A DNA stretch of 64,000 nt from Nymphaea colorata (GCF_008831285.2 NC_045149.1:3087500-3151499); one strand, 5' to 3'; shown: positions 48,801 through 58,999, numbered from the stretch's first letter. Notes: generated by a model not told the origin, from the sequence alone. Made by a program: numbers and translations.

Positions 48801-49262
48801 CTCTAACAAAGGAGGATTGAGCTTGCTATCGTGAAGAGGAGGTTGTTAAGAATACCAAAGGGGTAGACTTCTATTGCTGCCGGCCTTTACCTTTGGTGAA
48901 GCACGTGGAGTTCCAAAGCATGGCCTTGGGAAGTGAGCACTTGGATCACCCTATAAACATGGGGTGGGTGCTATTTGCTTCCAAACCAGCCTTTGGGCTA
49001 AGACAACCAGCTGAAATCCCTCCAAAGCACATGGCTAAGGACACAATTTCCGAGTTGTAGACCACCTAGGGTGAAGGGTGTGGTTTGCATTCACTTAGGG
49101 ATTGTATGACAAGGTGGTTTGCATGGATGAATGTATGGTTGAGTGAGGAGAGTGTTCAAATGTATGGCTGCGATTTGTACTAGCCTCACAATCCTTGTAG
49201 TTCATTGTAGTAGGATTTGGAAACCTCTTGGGTGGGTTAACTCCTTCTTGTATTCATTGTAC
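45826..49262 (+). repeat. Truncated LTR of the long-LTR family inside the copia 3' LTR
   Basis: Placed between the two halves of the copia 3' LTR. 46290-46420 (CTTTTTCATTATGCAATTGA and following) resembles 7730-7790 of the 6929 solo LTR. 48930-49260 (CACATGGCTAAGGACA, GTGGTTTGCAT, GTTGAGTGAG, ATTGTAGTAGGATTTGG) resembles 10560-10760 and 52740-52920. The last about 150 bp of the LTR type are missing and no TG/CA ends or target duplication could be fixed, so a deletion at the right junction is likely. The open frame at 45795-46202 straddles the left junction and is not a gene. Confidence 0.55.
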
Positions 49263-49368
49263 TAGCTGAAAATGAATAAAGAAATTCTTCTGGCCTTCTG
49301 TTATCTCTCTGTTTCTGCGATCTCGCTTGAGACTTCTTCTTCTTGCAGGTATACACTGAAATCTAAGA
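49263..49368 (+). repeat. 3' LTR of the copia element, right part
   Basis: CTGAAAATGAATAAAGAAATTCTTC through CTGAAATCTAAGA matches the last about 105 bp of the 5' LTR, without its AC/AT microsatellite. Confidence 0.8.
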
Positions 49369-50238
49369 GGCACCAAAGGCAGTCAAGCAGTCCAGCGATA
49401 GTGATGGCGAGCAACAACGACAAGGAGGCAGCAATGACGGTAAGACAACGACGGTGACTCGACAAGGTAGAGACCGACTGCAAGGAGGCAGAGCTTCATT
49501 TGAAAGTGGAAGAAGATGTAACAAAAGAAGAAGAAGGGGAGCTACTAGCAGTCGAGGTTTGGCTGCTGGTGGTCACTGCATTTTGGGTGTTTTTGTGATC
49601 GCTTGGGCAGCAGGCAGTTTGGCGATAGTGATGGCGATTGGACAGGAAGTGATGGTTGTCAGTCGTTGGGCGATGACGAGAGCATTTGTTCATGCATTTG
49701 AAACTTCAAAAATGAAATTATGAAAAATGAAGACTCGATGAGCCCTAACCTAATTGGAGAAGAAAAAGTGTTTTTTTTTTCTTTTTGTGACCGTTAGGCT
49801 TCTCGGGGCCCCGACGGGCAGATTATTGAGACCAAGCATGATAAGCTAACCTCAACACGTGGGCTTATGGTACCCAAGCTTGAAAGATACTCGCCAGCAG
49901 CCTAGCTATTACAGGGACGAATTTTCTTTCATTTTTCTCATGCACGGCGTAAGTCTGCACTCTTAGACTTACCATCCTATCACCACCCATATAGCAAGTT
50001 AAGAAACAAGGGGACAACCATCAAAGACTCTAAGCATACAAAAACTATCATATTGTACAATGCTCAACTTGGTTTAAATACTCGGCTAGAGCATTCGAAT
50101 TTCAAAAACTAGGCAACAACACTATCCCACTGACATTCGAATTCAGAACCAAGGCGCCATGGCCATCCCGCCGAAGTTCAAATGTGGCGACAACCGCTGC
50201 CATGCACGCCAGCGGTTGCCCACCCGTGAGCCATCTGT
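49369..50238. other. Flanking sequence, possibly continuation of the hAT flank
   Basis: Holds no recognised domain. A GGCGATAGTGATGGCG-like phrase recurs at about 49398 and 49621. Whether it continues the sequence left of 41206 cannot be shown by eye. Confidence 0.4.
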
Positions 50239-50243
50239 GCTGC
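50239..50243. repeat. Target site duplication GCTGC (left)
   Basis: GCTGC precedes TGTTATGGACC at 50244 and recurs at 53063-53067. Confidence 0.8.
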
Positions 50244-53062
50244 TGTTATGGACCTGCCCAGCGGTCCAGACCCAGCAGAGGCCGAGCCGGCCGAATCCAG
50301 TGGACGGAAGCGCAAGGCTTCCGATCTTTGGGCTCGTTCTCTTCAGTGCATCAAGGCCAGTCCCAAGGAGAAGCAGGAAGCGCCGGAGTTAGTTGCAGCG
50401 GGAGGAGCGGGAGGAGCAACTAGGTCATCAACGGTGCTCAAATTGGTTAAGTCTCAGGGTGACTTAGGTTCCAATGTAGGGCTCGCCGAGCTAGAAAACT
50501 CTAACCCAAGTGAGTCCAGTTCGCACGATCCTTGAGGCGTCCTAAGATCAAAATCTTAGGTAAATGGTTCGGTCAAACCTGACCGAGCCCTTGTGACCAG
50601 CAACCCAAGTGAGGGCGGGTCCCCTCACGAGGTCCCCACCCTGGGTTCAAAAGACTCAGGGGCTCGAACCTTTTCCTTTACGCGTGGGCACTAGGCCCGA
50701 GTTTGTTTATAAGTGTTTATAGAGTAAGTATGTTCATTTTTAGTCTTGTCAATAAGAGGATTCGAAGCAGGAACCTAGCCTAGCGAGTTGTGCTTGGCGT
50801 TTTGGATTTGAGTTTTGGGTAGAGAGCGAGATTTGGATTGTAAACTCGTCTCAAATAGGATTAGTATTTAAGTATTTGGATCTGTGTACAAATCATTAAA
50901 GTTTATGCTAAAGAACTCATTTGCGAGCTTGTTCTCTCTCTCCTCCGTGTGAGGCTTGACTCTCCCTCCTCTCTCTCGAGGAATTCTGGTTCTAACTCAA
51001 TGCATGCTCCTCGCCCCTTTTTGCTTTTTGCCGAGTCTTCATCCTAATCGCATGTACCCTTAGCCATACATCACGCCACGTGTCTCCATCTGCTGCCTCA
51101 TGATCCGGCCACTTTCCAGCTCGCCCTTCACTTTTCCACCTGGCCCTCTCGACGTGCCACCTCATCCCTTGTCTTCCCCACTTTGCGCGTCACTCCCCCA
51201 CTCACGGCTCCTTTTCCTAGCTTTTAGCGCAAGTCCCTTAAGACTCGCACTTCACCTGGCCACCTCCCCACTTCCTTCAACCGCAGCAGTTCCTGACCCT
51301 CAATCCCTCCACGTGTCCCCATCCCCTTCATTGCGAGACCCCCTTGAGCCACGTCGCTCAACTCCCCTCTCTCTCGCACTCTAGTCTGCAGCCCACTTCC
51401 CTTAGCTTTAGGAAAGTGGACCGTTCTTTTCCTTATTTCTAGGAACCCACCTAGCGCACTCTAGCTATCCCGTCAATCTTGCCACGTGGCAAGTATCCGG
51501 TCCCTCACTCGTAACCCGACCAGCCTATCCTAGCCTAACCCAGCTCGACCTTGACCGGACCCCTCCTTAGTCAACCCCCTTTGTCGCCTTGACCCAAGCC
51601 GACTCAACTTAGCCTCACTTCGCCTATTAGGAACTTGGTCAAACCCGAGTCACATTAGGTTGAACCCAGTTGACTCGAGCCTACCTCGAGTGACACAGTT
51701 GACGGACTCACCCGAGCTCACCCCTTGACCGATCCTTACCCCACTCGGCTAACTTAGTCCTCTCGACCGAGCCTCGTCTTAACCTCTCCAACGGTCACTC
51801 AGCCACTCGACCAGGCCCACCTATTAGTTAGTCTAACCCCCCTTCCGCACCTAAAGCCCAGCACCCCTTCGGCCGACCCTAGCCCTTAAACCCCTTAACT
51901 AAACCGGCCTACCCATAGAGCCCCACCCGTCCGAGCTAACCCGACCTTAGCTAGGGACCAGGCACAGCCAGAGACGCTAGCAGTTTGCTAGCCGTCGTCG
52001 GCCAGCACCTCGGCCACCCCTGTCGTCGATGGTCCTCTCTGCCGACGCTCGTGGCCGAGCCATCCACGCAGCCAGGCAGGTAGGCGCTGCCGCTAACCGG
52101 CACTCACCCCCCTCGGCACCCCGCGGCATCCAGCCCGCGCCTTCGGCGACAGGCGGATGCCCATTCCCCTCGGCACCCCGCGGCATCCAGCCGCACCTTC
52201 AGCGACAGGCGGTCGCCGCTTTTCCTCGGCACCCGGCGGCAGGTGGCTGCCCGGGTCCGGCGTCCCACCGACCCTTCCATCCGATAACAGACGCCAGTCA
52301 GGTCGGTAACCCGTCCGACGTCTTGTCTGTTGATCTGCACCCGACAGCAAGCATCTGCCTCGGACGCTCGTCCGCAGGTCCACATCCGACAGCAGGCGGC
52401 TGTCCCGGCCCGCGTCCTGCCTACTTCCACCCGACAGCAGGAGGCTGTTCAGGCCACGCGCTTCACGACGGCCCGTGAGCTGCATTGCCCGGGGATTGGG
52501 TTTTCACCCCGTGGCCACTTCGGCACATCCAAGGCAACCCCTTGGCCGGTAACTGTCTCTAGCCCCCTTGTAGATTCGGGGAGGGTGTTGTTTTCAATTC
52601 TGTTTTAGGAAGCATTTAGTTAGTTTGTTTTGCTGCTTTAGCCCAAGGTTTCGGCCTAGCTCCTCACTGTGGTACCTCGAGGGCCCCTTTTGCCTGAGAC
52701 ACGATCACAAGGAGTAAGACCACCCATTTGCTTCCGTTGGGCGTGGTTTGTTCGGTAGAATGGTTTGCATGGTGTGAATGGTTTGTATGAATGAGTTGAG
52801 AGTGTTGCTCTGTATCGTTCACGATTGTAAAGCCTGTAACCCACTGTAGTCCTTTGTAGTAGGGTTATTCTTAGATAGGTTTGGGAAGCTTAACCTCACT
52901 TGTAATTCTGTCATAGGGTTTTTGCGCCGGGGTTTGTCCGGCCGGATAGATTGGTTGTATAATTTTACTTAGGATTTTTGTTTTTTAGGAAGTACTCAAG
53001 GTCTTGGGAATTAGGACGTTCTTGGTTAGGAATTTCTAGCCTACCAGGAACGAGTCCTAACA
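50244..53062 (+). repeat. 2.8 kb solo LTR of the long-LTR family
   Basis: Starts TGTTATGGACC and ends GAGTCCTAACA between GCTGC copies. Its 3' third (52560-53062) aligns well with 61390-61897: GCTTTAGCCCA, GGCGTGGTTTG, TTTGCGCCGGGGTTTGTCCGG, ATTTTACTTAGGATTTTTG, CCTAACA. The promoter-like TTTGTTTATAAGTG lies near 50703. No primer site or coding region is inside, so it is read as a solo LTR. It is more diverged from the 53156 and 59018 copies than those are from each other. Confidence 0.8.
52111..52260. repeat. GC-rich 56-57 bp tandem repeat in the solo LTR
   Basis: CCTCGGCACC starts at 52111, 52168 and 52224, each followed by a GCGGC and GACAGGCGG context. Further GACAGCAGGCGGCTG words continue to about 52480. 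Related GC-rich words (CAGCAGGCGACAG) occur at 61100-61300 in the 59018 LTR. Confidence 0.75.
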
Positions 53063-53155
53063 GCTGCAGAACGGTCGCTTGCCACGTTCCCCAAGCCTGC
53101 AACTGCTAGGCGCTGCGTGACACCACTGCCGACTGCCTTCTAGCAATATCCGTTC
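53063..53155. other. Short spacer between two LTRs, with right GCTGC duplication
   Basis: GCTGC (53063-53067) is the right duplication of the solo LTR. The remaining 88 bp are the pre-insertion flank, which also borders the next LTR at 53156. Confidence 0.7.
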
Positions 53156-56100
53156 TGTTACGAGCCAAAATTCCGGTAGGGTCATCAAGACCAAGCCCAG
53201 GGCACAGGTAGGTCAAAAAGGGCTCGTAAGGGCAGGAAGCAAGTTCACCAGGGCAATCAGACCAGCCGAAGGGGTTAAAGAGCAGCTTGGAGTTATTGCA
53301 GTGGGCGGAGCGGGCGAAGCAACAACGGTCAAGCACAAGAGATTTCAGATTGAACCTCATGGCGGTAAAGATCCAATTCTAGGATCCACTCACGTTAAGT
53401 CCTCTAAACCTTTGTTGAGTCCTAGAACCAAGATGGAACGTGGTGAGCCTAGGTGAAACCTAGGCAAATCGGGTTGAGCCCACCCGAGCTCAACCTTGCG
53501 CCAAGTGCAACGGATCTCCAAAGATCCGCGGGTCTAGTATAGCCCTTGGACGGATAGCGTCCAATTCATAGTAGATTTGGTTTACTTTACTTTTTGAATT
53601 GTTTCTTTAGTGAACCGGTTCGGAATGTGAACCGAGTTGCTTAGGCTAGTATTTAAACGAGTGATACCTTGTAATTAGTATGCTTTTTGGAATAATGAAA
53701 TGAATTGAGTTGGTGTTGGGCGGAAGGCCCTTTCTCTCTCTCATTTTTTCCCCTTGGCTCACCCCTCTCCCGCGGTGGTCTCCCTTCTCTTCTTGGTGTC
53801 CCTTCTCATCCATGGCGCAGCCTCTTCTCCCCCACTCGTCCTCATGGTTTCTCCCTAGCCTAGCACCATCTCCCTTGGCATCGTCTTCAATCCAATCCCC
53901 ACGGTGAAGATTGCATCGTCTTCAGGCAGCTTTACAACCGAAGGTCTTTTCCTCTTCTCTACCTTGTTTTCTTGTCTTGTTCCCTTCCCCTCGACCTACG
54001 GCAAAAGGCTCTTGGAACCACGCGAGGGTAGAGAGGCTGATCTACATCCGGGAAGATTGAGGTCGTCCGTGAAAGCGAGCAGCCTCAATATCGACACAAA
54101 TTCAGGTTGGTACTTGAGATTCAAAGCCGAAGACGGATTGCTTGTTGGGTGCGTTCCAGAGGTGACTTCTCCCGCGACCTAGGCCTGATTCACGGTGCTA
54201 AACCCGTGAGGAGGTTCTGGTTTTCCGGTGGGAAAACTACTCTTAGACCCTCTCTTACAAGGTCTGGATTCCGCGCTCTATCTCTTGGATCGAACCCCCC
54301 AATTCTGTGAGAAACCGGTGGTGAAAAGGCCTTCAAAAAGGGGTCTAAGGCACTTCGGTTTCAAGAGGAATTCCACCTGCACAAACAGAGATAAGAAAAG
54401 AACTAAAGTGGTGGATAGAGGCGTTAACACGATAGAAAAACTATATCATCGTGTTCGTCCATGGAAGAACATTAAGTCGGCCGAATTTGGTGATCATCCA
54501 AACCCTTTTGGATAGGATCGCCCTTGGCCAGAATTGTCCAATTCCGGTGACCGCTGCAACACCTCCGGTCACCTCTGTTATTTCAGGCGACAAAGGACAG
54601 ATCTGCCCTCGAGTTAGTCTGAGCTTCAAGGTAGCACGTGGGGGGGGGTATTCTGGTCATCACTTGGAGGATCGCCCTAGGGATCAACCCTAGCCGCCGG
54701 TGCTTCAACGTGCACTCCTTGGCCGCCGGTCTCCAATTGGTAAGTTCATCTCGCTCTTTCCTTGTTCAATCTTGGACGTCCGTTGTACCACGTGTCAGCC
54801 ATCCCCCACATCAGTCGTGGTCGAGCCAGCCAGCTGTCCCAGCTAGCTGAATTGATCCCAGCTGAAATCCCCTAAACCTCGTCATATCCCACGAATCTAG
54901 GAATCCCATCTCTAGTGGCCACCCCATTCCGTTTTGGTGTTCATCTCTCTTAACCCAAAACCCTAGTCGCATAGCCTCCCAACCCTTGATGCTCCCACGT
55001 GTATCAATCTCGTAGAACCCATTGCCACCTCGTTAGCCAGCTCGCCCCCTTCAAGAGTGCCCTGGCCCCACGCGTTTTCCTCCTTCATCTCACGCGTCTT
55101 CTCCTCCCACGTTTTCGGTAACCCCCTTGACGTGTCCCTTCCCTTTCCTACTTCGTCTCCATCTCGTCCAAGTGTGACCCTTGCCTAAACCGTAGTCTCC
55201 TCCATTCCCTGGTCAAAGTCCACGTGTCTCCCTCTCGAGAGAGCAGAAGATCTCGCCAGCCCTCCTTGGATTCTTCCATTAACTTCGTGAAGATCCTGGA
55301 TTGATTGTTCCCCTACCCGTTAGGAAAGAATCAACCGTTCCTTTCCTTTTCGCTAGACATTCTCTAGTGCCTCTTCCTTGTGGCCCCTCCCTCTGCCACG
55401 TCCTGCCTCTTTTGGTGCCCTCTCTCTTAGTTAGGTAAGTCCACCACCTGACCCTAACCGAGTAGGTCAACCCCACAGCCCAGATCTTGCTCCCTATTCG
55501 GGTAAGACTGCCACCTCACCCCTTAGTTGCGTGTCCTGCGCCCTTTCCATTTGCCCAACCCAGCTCCCTCGCACCTCCTTTCCTCTTCTTTGGAAAGTAG
55601 CCCCAACGGTCCTAAGGTATCTCTCTCCCAAGTCACCAAGTGTCCCGGACCCACCTTGCACGGCTAGATCCAAGTCGCCCCTACCTTCCGCACCTACCTC
55701 TCTTTCTTGGAGTCAACTCAGTCACACCCGTTCCTAAGCCTTGACCAAGTCAACCCCAGCCTAGACCGGGTCCAGCCATCCTTAAACGGACCCACTTGTA
55801 GTTAGGTCTACCAAGCTCTAAACCGAGCTCTACTCCCTAGTTAGGATCACCGGGTTATAGACCGAACCCTACCAAGTCAGTTCGTCTCTTGTGGGCGCCA
55901 CGCCTCTAGGCAAGACCAGCCTAGCCGCAACCCTTCCCAATTAGGTAACCTCATGCGCCTCTTCCTCAACCCTAGTAGGTAACCTCCCTTTAGGCTTCAT
56001 TCTTACCCACCCAACTATCCTCAAGCCTCCCTCAGATAATTTAGGCAACCCTTAGCCTTGCGGCCCTTCCTATCTCTAAGTTAGGAAATTACTTGCCGCC

Positions 56101-56330
56101 TCCCTCTCAATTCCTCTTAGTCAACCTTAGAGCCCCGAGCCTATCTCGCGGATTCCCCCTTGACCCATGCACCCGGGCTCAATTCACTCGGCCCGCCTGG
56201 TTTGACCTACCCACTTAGTTTAACCCTCACCGCATCTCGGTCAATCTTGACCACGTCCTTCGAGCGCTAGCTCAACCCAACCAGCCACTTAGACCCACCT
56301 TGTAGTTAGGCTCCCTCTTCCGTGCCTAAA
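53156..56330 (+). repeat. 5' LTR of the FHA-like element, 3' part missing
   Basis: TGTTACGAGCC to 54573 aligns with 59018-60511 at about 98% by eye, apart from an 86-bp and a 9-bp gap; most differences are transitions. A promoter-like GTATTTAAACG lies near 53650. Beyond 54573 it differs from the partner; 54780-56330 instead resembles the CCTTGACC-type middle of the 50244 LTR. The 3' third (GCGCCGGGG to CCTAACA) and the primer site are absent: the sequence passes straight into leader text near 56330. Confidence 0.65.
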
Positions 56331-56657
56331 GCATACTGCACAACTCGAAAGGTGCTTGAGCTCGAGGTGCGCTGTCGAGGCGTCAGGCGGACGCGACAGT
56401 TTAGGCCTTATTGTCAGGCCCAACTGAGAGCGAGAGTGAGTCACCGAGGCACCAGGCGGGTGCGGTGACAGGTGAACTTTTCACCTCCTTGAAACGCACA
56501 AGGGCAGCTTGACAGAGCCGGCAGATTGTTGCAGTCGTTTCAGATTTGTTTCATTGTAGAGTAGTGTAGCAGTTCAGACGTTTTGGTGAGCTCTTTCCTT
56601 CTGCAATTTGATTAGTAGTATAGAAGACGTATTGAGGTGCCGTCTAGTAGAACCGAA

Positions 56658-58424
56658 ATGGATATTTTCTTCAGCACCTATGAGAATAGAGTCTGTGTGC
56701 AACGAGATTGGATGGTTCGCGGAGCCACTTGGGACCAAAACCCAACATGGATCTTTGTAGACGTTGGTAGTTCGCCCTCTTGTGATAAGGTAATCACACA
56801 CCCAAGTGTGATGTACCGGCATTTTGAGATTGACATTGAGCGTGAAACCGGGAAAATGTGGATCAACAATAGAATGGGTAAGCTTAGTGTAGAGGGTAAA
56901 AACATCAAACCCTACTCTAAGAGGAGAATCCACCCCGGGGATGTCATCCAAGTGGGAACTATGAGCTCAAAACTGATATTAGAGGCAATACCACGGCCAG
57001 ACGCTAAAATACCTCTAGAATCAGATACGGAGTCAGACACGAAATCCAGTGATGACAGCGAAGCTGAAACCTCATCAGAAACTGATGAGCCAGAATCATC
57101 TAGTGATGAAGGGCCAGAATTACCAGAGAGAGGGTGTACCAACCTCCTTACCATTAACCCTTCTAAGGACACAAAGGTCGTCACTAATAAGCAGGGGATA
57201 CTCCACACCCCTAGTCCTTCTTTACCAACAAACCGCACGTCTATGGCCCCAAGCCAATTGAATTCGAAGGACAACAACGGCATATTGGGATCAGCCAACA
57301 AATACTTCCCTCTCAGAATCCCAAGCGAGAGTCAGACAGAGTTGAAGGCCACGCATGGACCTCTCTTTCCCAAAATGCAGAAAGGATTACTCGCTTCTCC
57401 TCAAGCAACTGAACAGTTAGTCTCGGACAACTATAGAGAGGCGGGTATGCCAAAGAAGATGGAATCATTTCCCCTACCGCGTCGTACTGGCGTCGCCAGA
57501 GTATATAGGCAGTTCTACTCCATGAAACCATTTGCTAAGCCAGTACCGAGTGCTAACCAGTGGAAGGCAGAGGACATCGGAAAGGCCAGCCAAGAAAGTT
57601 CTACGTTCGGGTCCTCGGTAAATACGGTTAGGGAATTGAATAACGAGCCCCAGACTACACCAAAAGGGAAGAACGACTATAAAGGTCGTTTGCCTCTTCT
57701 AAAGACCGTCCCTTTTGTGAAAGATCCAAGGGGCTGTTATGAAAGTCTACTCCCATTACCTGAGCAAACAGCAGATTCACGGATAGTGCCAGAAGTTTCG
57801 GATGAAGCCAAGCACTCTTATCAGAGCTCAGGAGATCCCATGGTTAAGGAACCAAAAGAAAGTTCCACCAACGCAGCACATGAACCCACCCTCAACGATC
57901 CAACTAGTAAGACTCAACTTCAGGAGGGTGGAGTGGACCTAACTCTAGGTAAGACACACAGAAGTCGGGCAACAAGGGAACTTCAAAAGAAAGTGGCCCA
58001 GGAGCTCATGGGTCCAAACCCTCATGAACCGGTTTCCCCAGGCGAGAAAACAACCCTTGTGTACATTAAAGCAAAGGCGAGAACAGCAAAAACGGCGACA
58101 CGCCAGCCACAAGACGGCCAAGCTTGTGGGTGTACCCAAATAGAACCCAACTTAGTTGCCGTTTCTCGTAAGCAAAAGAAGGGCACTAACAAACCCGGGC
58201 TTGGACAAGGAAACGAGCCGCGCACTATGCGGGACTTGTTAGAGGAAAAAAACTTGGCTACAACAGATGGAATCCTTCCAGAGTTAGAGAATGATAGTTT
58301 GAGCAGCATGAAGGATCATCCAGTTGAAACTATGGTCTACCCAATCAAGCAGAAAGAGGAACACCAACAGAACACGGTAGATCAAGTAAACCCCAGCGCA
58401 CAAGCAAAGACGTATGAATTTTAG
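56658..58424 (+). CDS. FHA-like domain protein encoded by a retrotransposon
   Basis: The ATG at 56658 has a purine at -3 and G at +4; 588 codons end at TAG 58422. Residues about 31-109 look like a forkhead-associated beta-sandwich: an entry strand with GSSPSCDKVI, HPSVMYRHFEIDI, a GKMWI strand, an EGKNI turn and IHPGDVIQVG before a final LILE strand. FHA domains normally bind phosphothreonine. Here the usual Arg of the GR motif is Ser38, and the Ser three before the conserved His (His55) is Met52, so classical binding is doubtful. Residues about 118-160 are acidic Ser/Glu/Asp-rich. The rest is polar, Pro/Lys-rich, with no known domain and probably disordered. It occupies the place of gag-pol between LTRs. 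It could be a captured host gene part or a fast-evolving element protein. The FHA call rests on motif reading only. Confidence 0.6.
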   Translation: MDIFFSTYENRVCVQRDWMVRGATWDQNPTWIFVDVGSSPSCDKVITHPSVMYRHFEIDIERETGKMWINNRMGKLSVEGKNIKPYSKRRIHPGDVIQVGTMSSKLILEAIPRPDAKIPLESDTESDTKSSDDSEAETSSETDEPESSSDEGPELPERGCTNLLTINPSKDTKVVTNKQGILHTPSPSLPTNRTSMAPSQLNSKDNNGILGSANKYFPLRIPSESQTELKATHGPLFPKMQKGLLASPQATEQLVSDNYREAGMPKKMESFPLPRRTGVARVYRQFYSMKPFAKPVPSANQWKAEDIGKASQESSTFGSSVNTVRELNNEPQTTPKGKNDYKGRLPLLKTVPFVKDPRGCYESLLPLPEQTADSRIVPEVSDEAKHSYQSSGDPMVKEPKESSTNAAHEPTLNDPTSKTQLQEGGVDLTLGKTHRSRATRELQKKVAQELMGPNPHEPVSPGEKTTLVYIKAKARTAKTATRQPQDGQACGCTQIEPNLVAVSRKQKKGTNKPGLGQGNEPRTMRDLLEEKNLATTDGILPELENDSLSSMKDHPVETMVYPIKQKEEHQQNTVDQVNPSAQAKTYEF

Positions 58425-58907
58425 GGGTGTTCAGTGGCCACCTCTTCGCAAGAAGAACGACATCTTAAGGAGGGTGGCCACCACCAGTTACAAACAGCCG
58501 TTCTGGGACATTATATTGCAAAACTTTACCCAGAGCGTTGGAGAGCCTATCAGTACCCGGACTCTCCAAATTGTAGTCGTGAGTTAAGGGACCCCCATGA
58601 CGCCCTACTAACCCACGCCGAAAGCCCAAGGGGAACAAACATAGCAGAAGCGCAGTGGGCCATGAATAAGAACAGCGAGTCAATTGATCCTAGCATGGTA
58701 CTGCGTACACCCTTCAAAGTCAGAGAGCTGCAAGGGCAGCCAAGACTTTCCATTGGGCAACTACCACGAGATTATGGCCCCGGGCAGTTACAGCAAAATC
58801 TTCAAACAACAAGGAGTAGAACCACTCGTGACTATACTCAAGTCTACTCCAGAGGGCCAAGAAGATGCTTCCTACACTTAAGGAACTCACTGGAAGTACT
58901 ACCCTGA
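58425..58907 (+). CDS. In-frame continuation after a TAG stop
   Basis: The frame of the 588-codon ORF continues without another stop to TGA at 58905, giving about 160 further codons after TAG 58422. Contents include HLKEGGHHQL, LYPERWRAYQYPDSPNC, DALLTHAES and RELQGQPRLSIGQLPRDYG; I recognise no family. Either a recent nonsense change shortened the protein, or readthrough yields a longer form, or this stretch is open by chance. There is no good ATG near its start. It ends 110 bp before the LTR. Confidence 0.4.
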   Translation, partial: GCSVATSSQEERHLKEGGHHQLQTAVLGHYIAKLYPERWRAYQYPDSPNCSRELRDPHDALLTHAESPRGTNIAEAQWAMNKNSESIDPSMVLRTPFKVRELQGQPRLSIGQLPRDYGPGQLQQNLQTTRSRTTRDYTQVYSRGPRRCFLHLRNSLEVLP

Positions 58908-58999
58908 TACTATGGACCTACAGAACAACAAATAGGGGTAGCACAAGAGACATAGACCCATCCAGGAAAAAGTATAGCAGGAGTTTGGGGACAAGCTCA

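Larger units (their letters stand above)
41206..49368 (+). mobile_element. Ty1/copia retrotransposon with interrupted 3' LTR
   Basis: LTR (41206-41503), primer site, gag, protease, integrase, reverse transcriptase, RNase H, polypurine tract and 3' LTR follow each other on the plus strand in copia order. The coding part is more readable than in the element at 1-4888, but frameshifts and stops occur in every domain. The 3' LTR is split by about 3.4 kb of foreign LTR sequence. The flanks GGCTT (left) and GGCAC (right) agree at only 3 of 5 bases, so the target duplication is uncertain. Confidence 0.85.
53156..58907 (+). mobile_element. Non-autonomous LTR retrotransposon body carrying an FHA-like ORF
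   Basis: The unit runs from the LTR at 53156 through a leader and a single large frame to a polypurine tract, and is closed by the LTR at 59018-61897. No reverse transcriptase, integrase, RNase H or recognisable gag motif lies between, so it would depend on proteins in trans. The leader at 56340-56470 (GAGGCGTCAGGCGG and GGCACCAGGCGGGTGCGG words) resembles that of the gag-bearing neighbour at 62140-62240, which suggests that a related autonomous element could be the helper. Confidence 0.65.

Noticed and set aside
50159-50392. Possible host coding start ATG GCC ATC CCG before the solo LTR
   Set aside because: Joining the flanks of the solo LTR keeps a short frame open, but it shows no recognised domain and is too short to support a gene.
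52029-52485. Frames up to 149 codons in the GC-rich LTR segment
   Set aside because: They follow the 56-57 bp tandem repeat and GC composition in every frame, with no family resemblance.
56637-56657. Upstream start of the FHA-like ORF at a GTG codon
   Set aside because: GTG is not a usual nuclear start; the first ATG in frame, at 56658, has a good context.
56574-57301. Minus-strand frames of 125-129 codons
   Set aside because: Antisense shadows of the FHA-like ORF.
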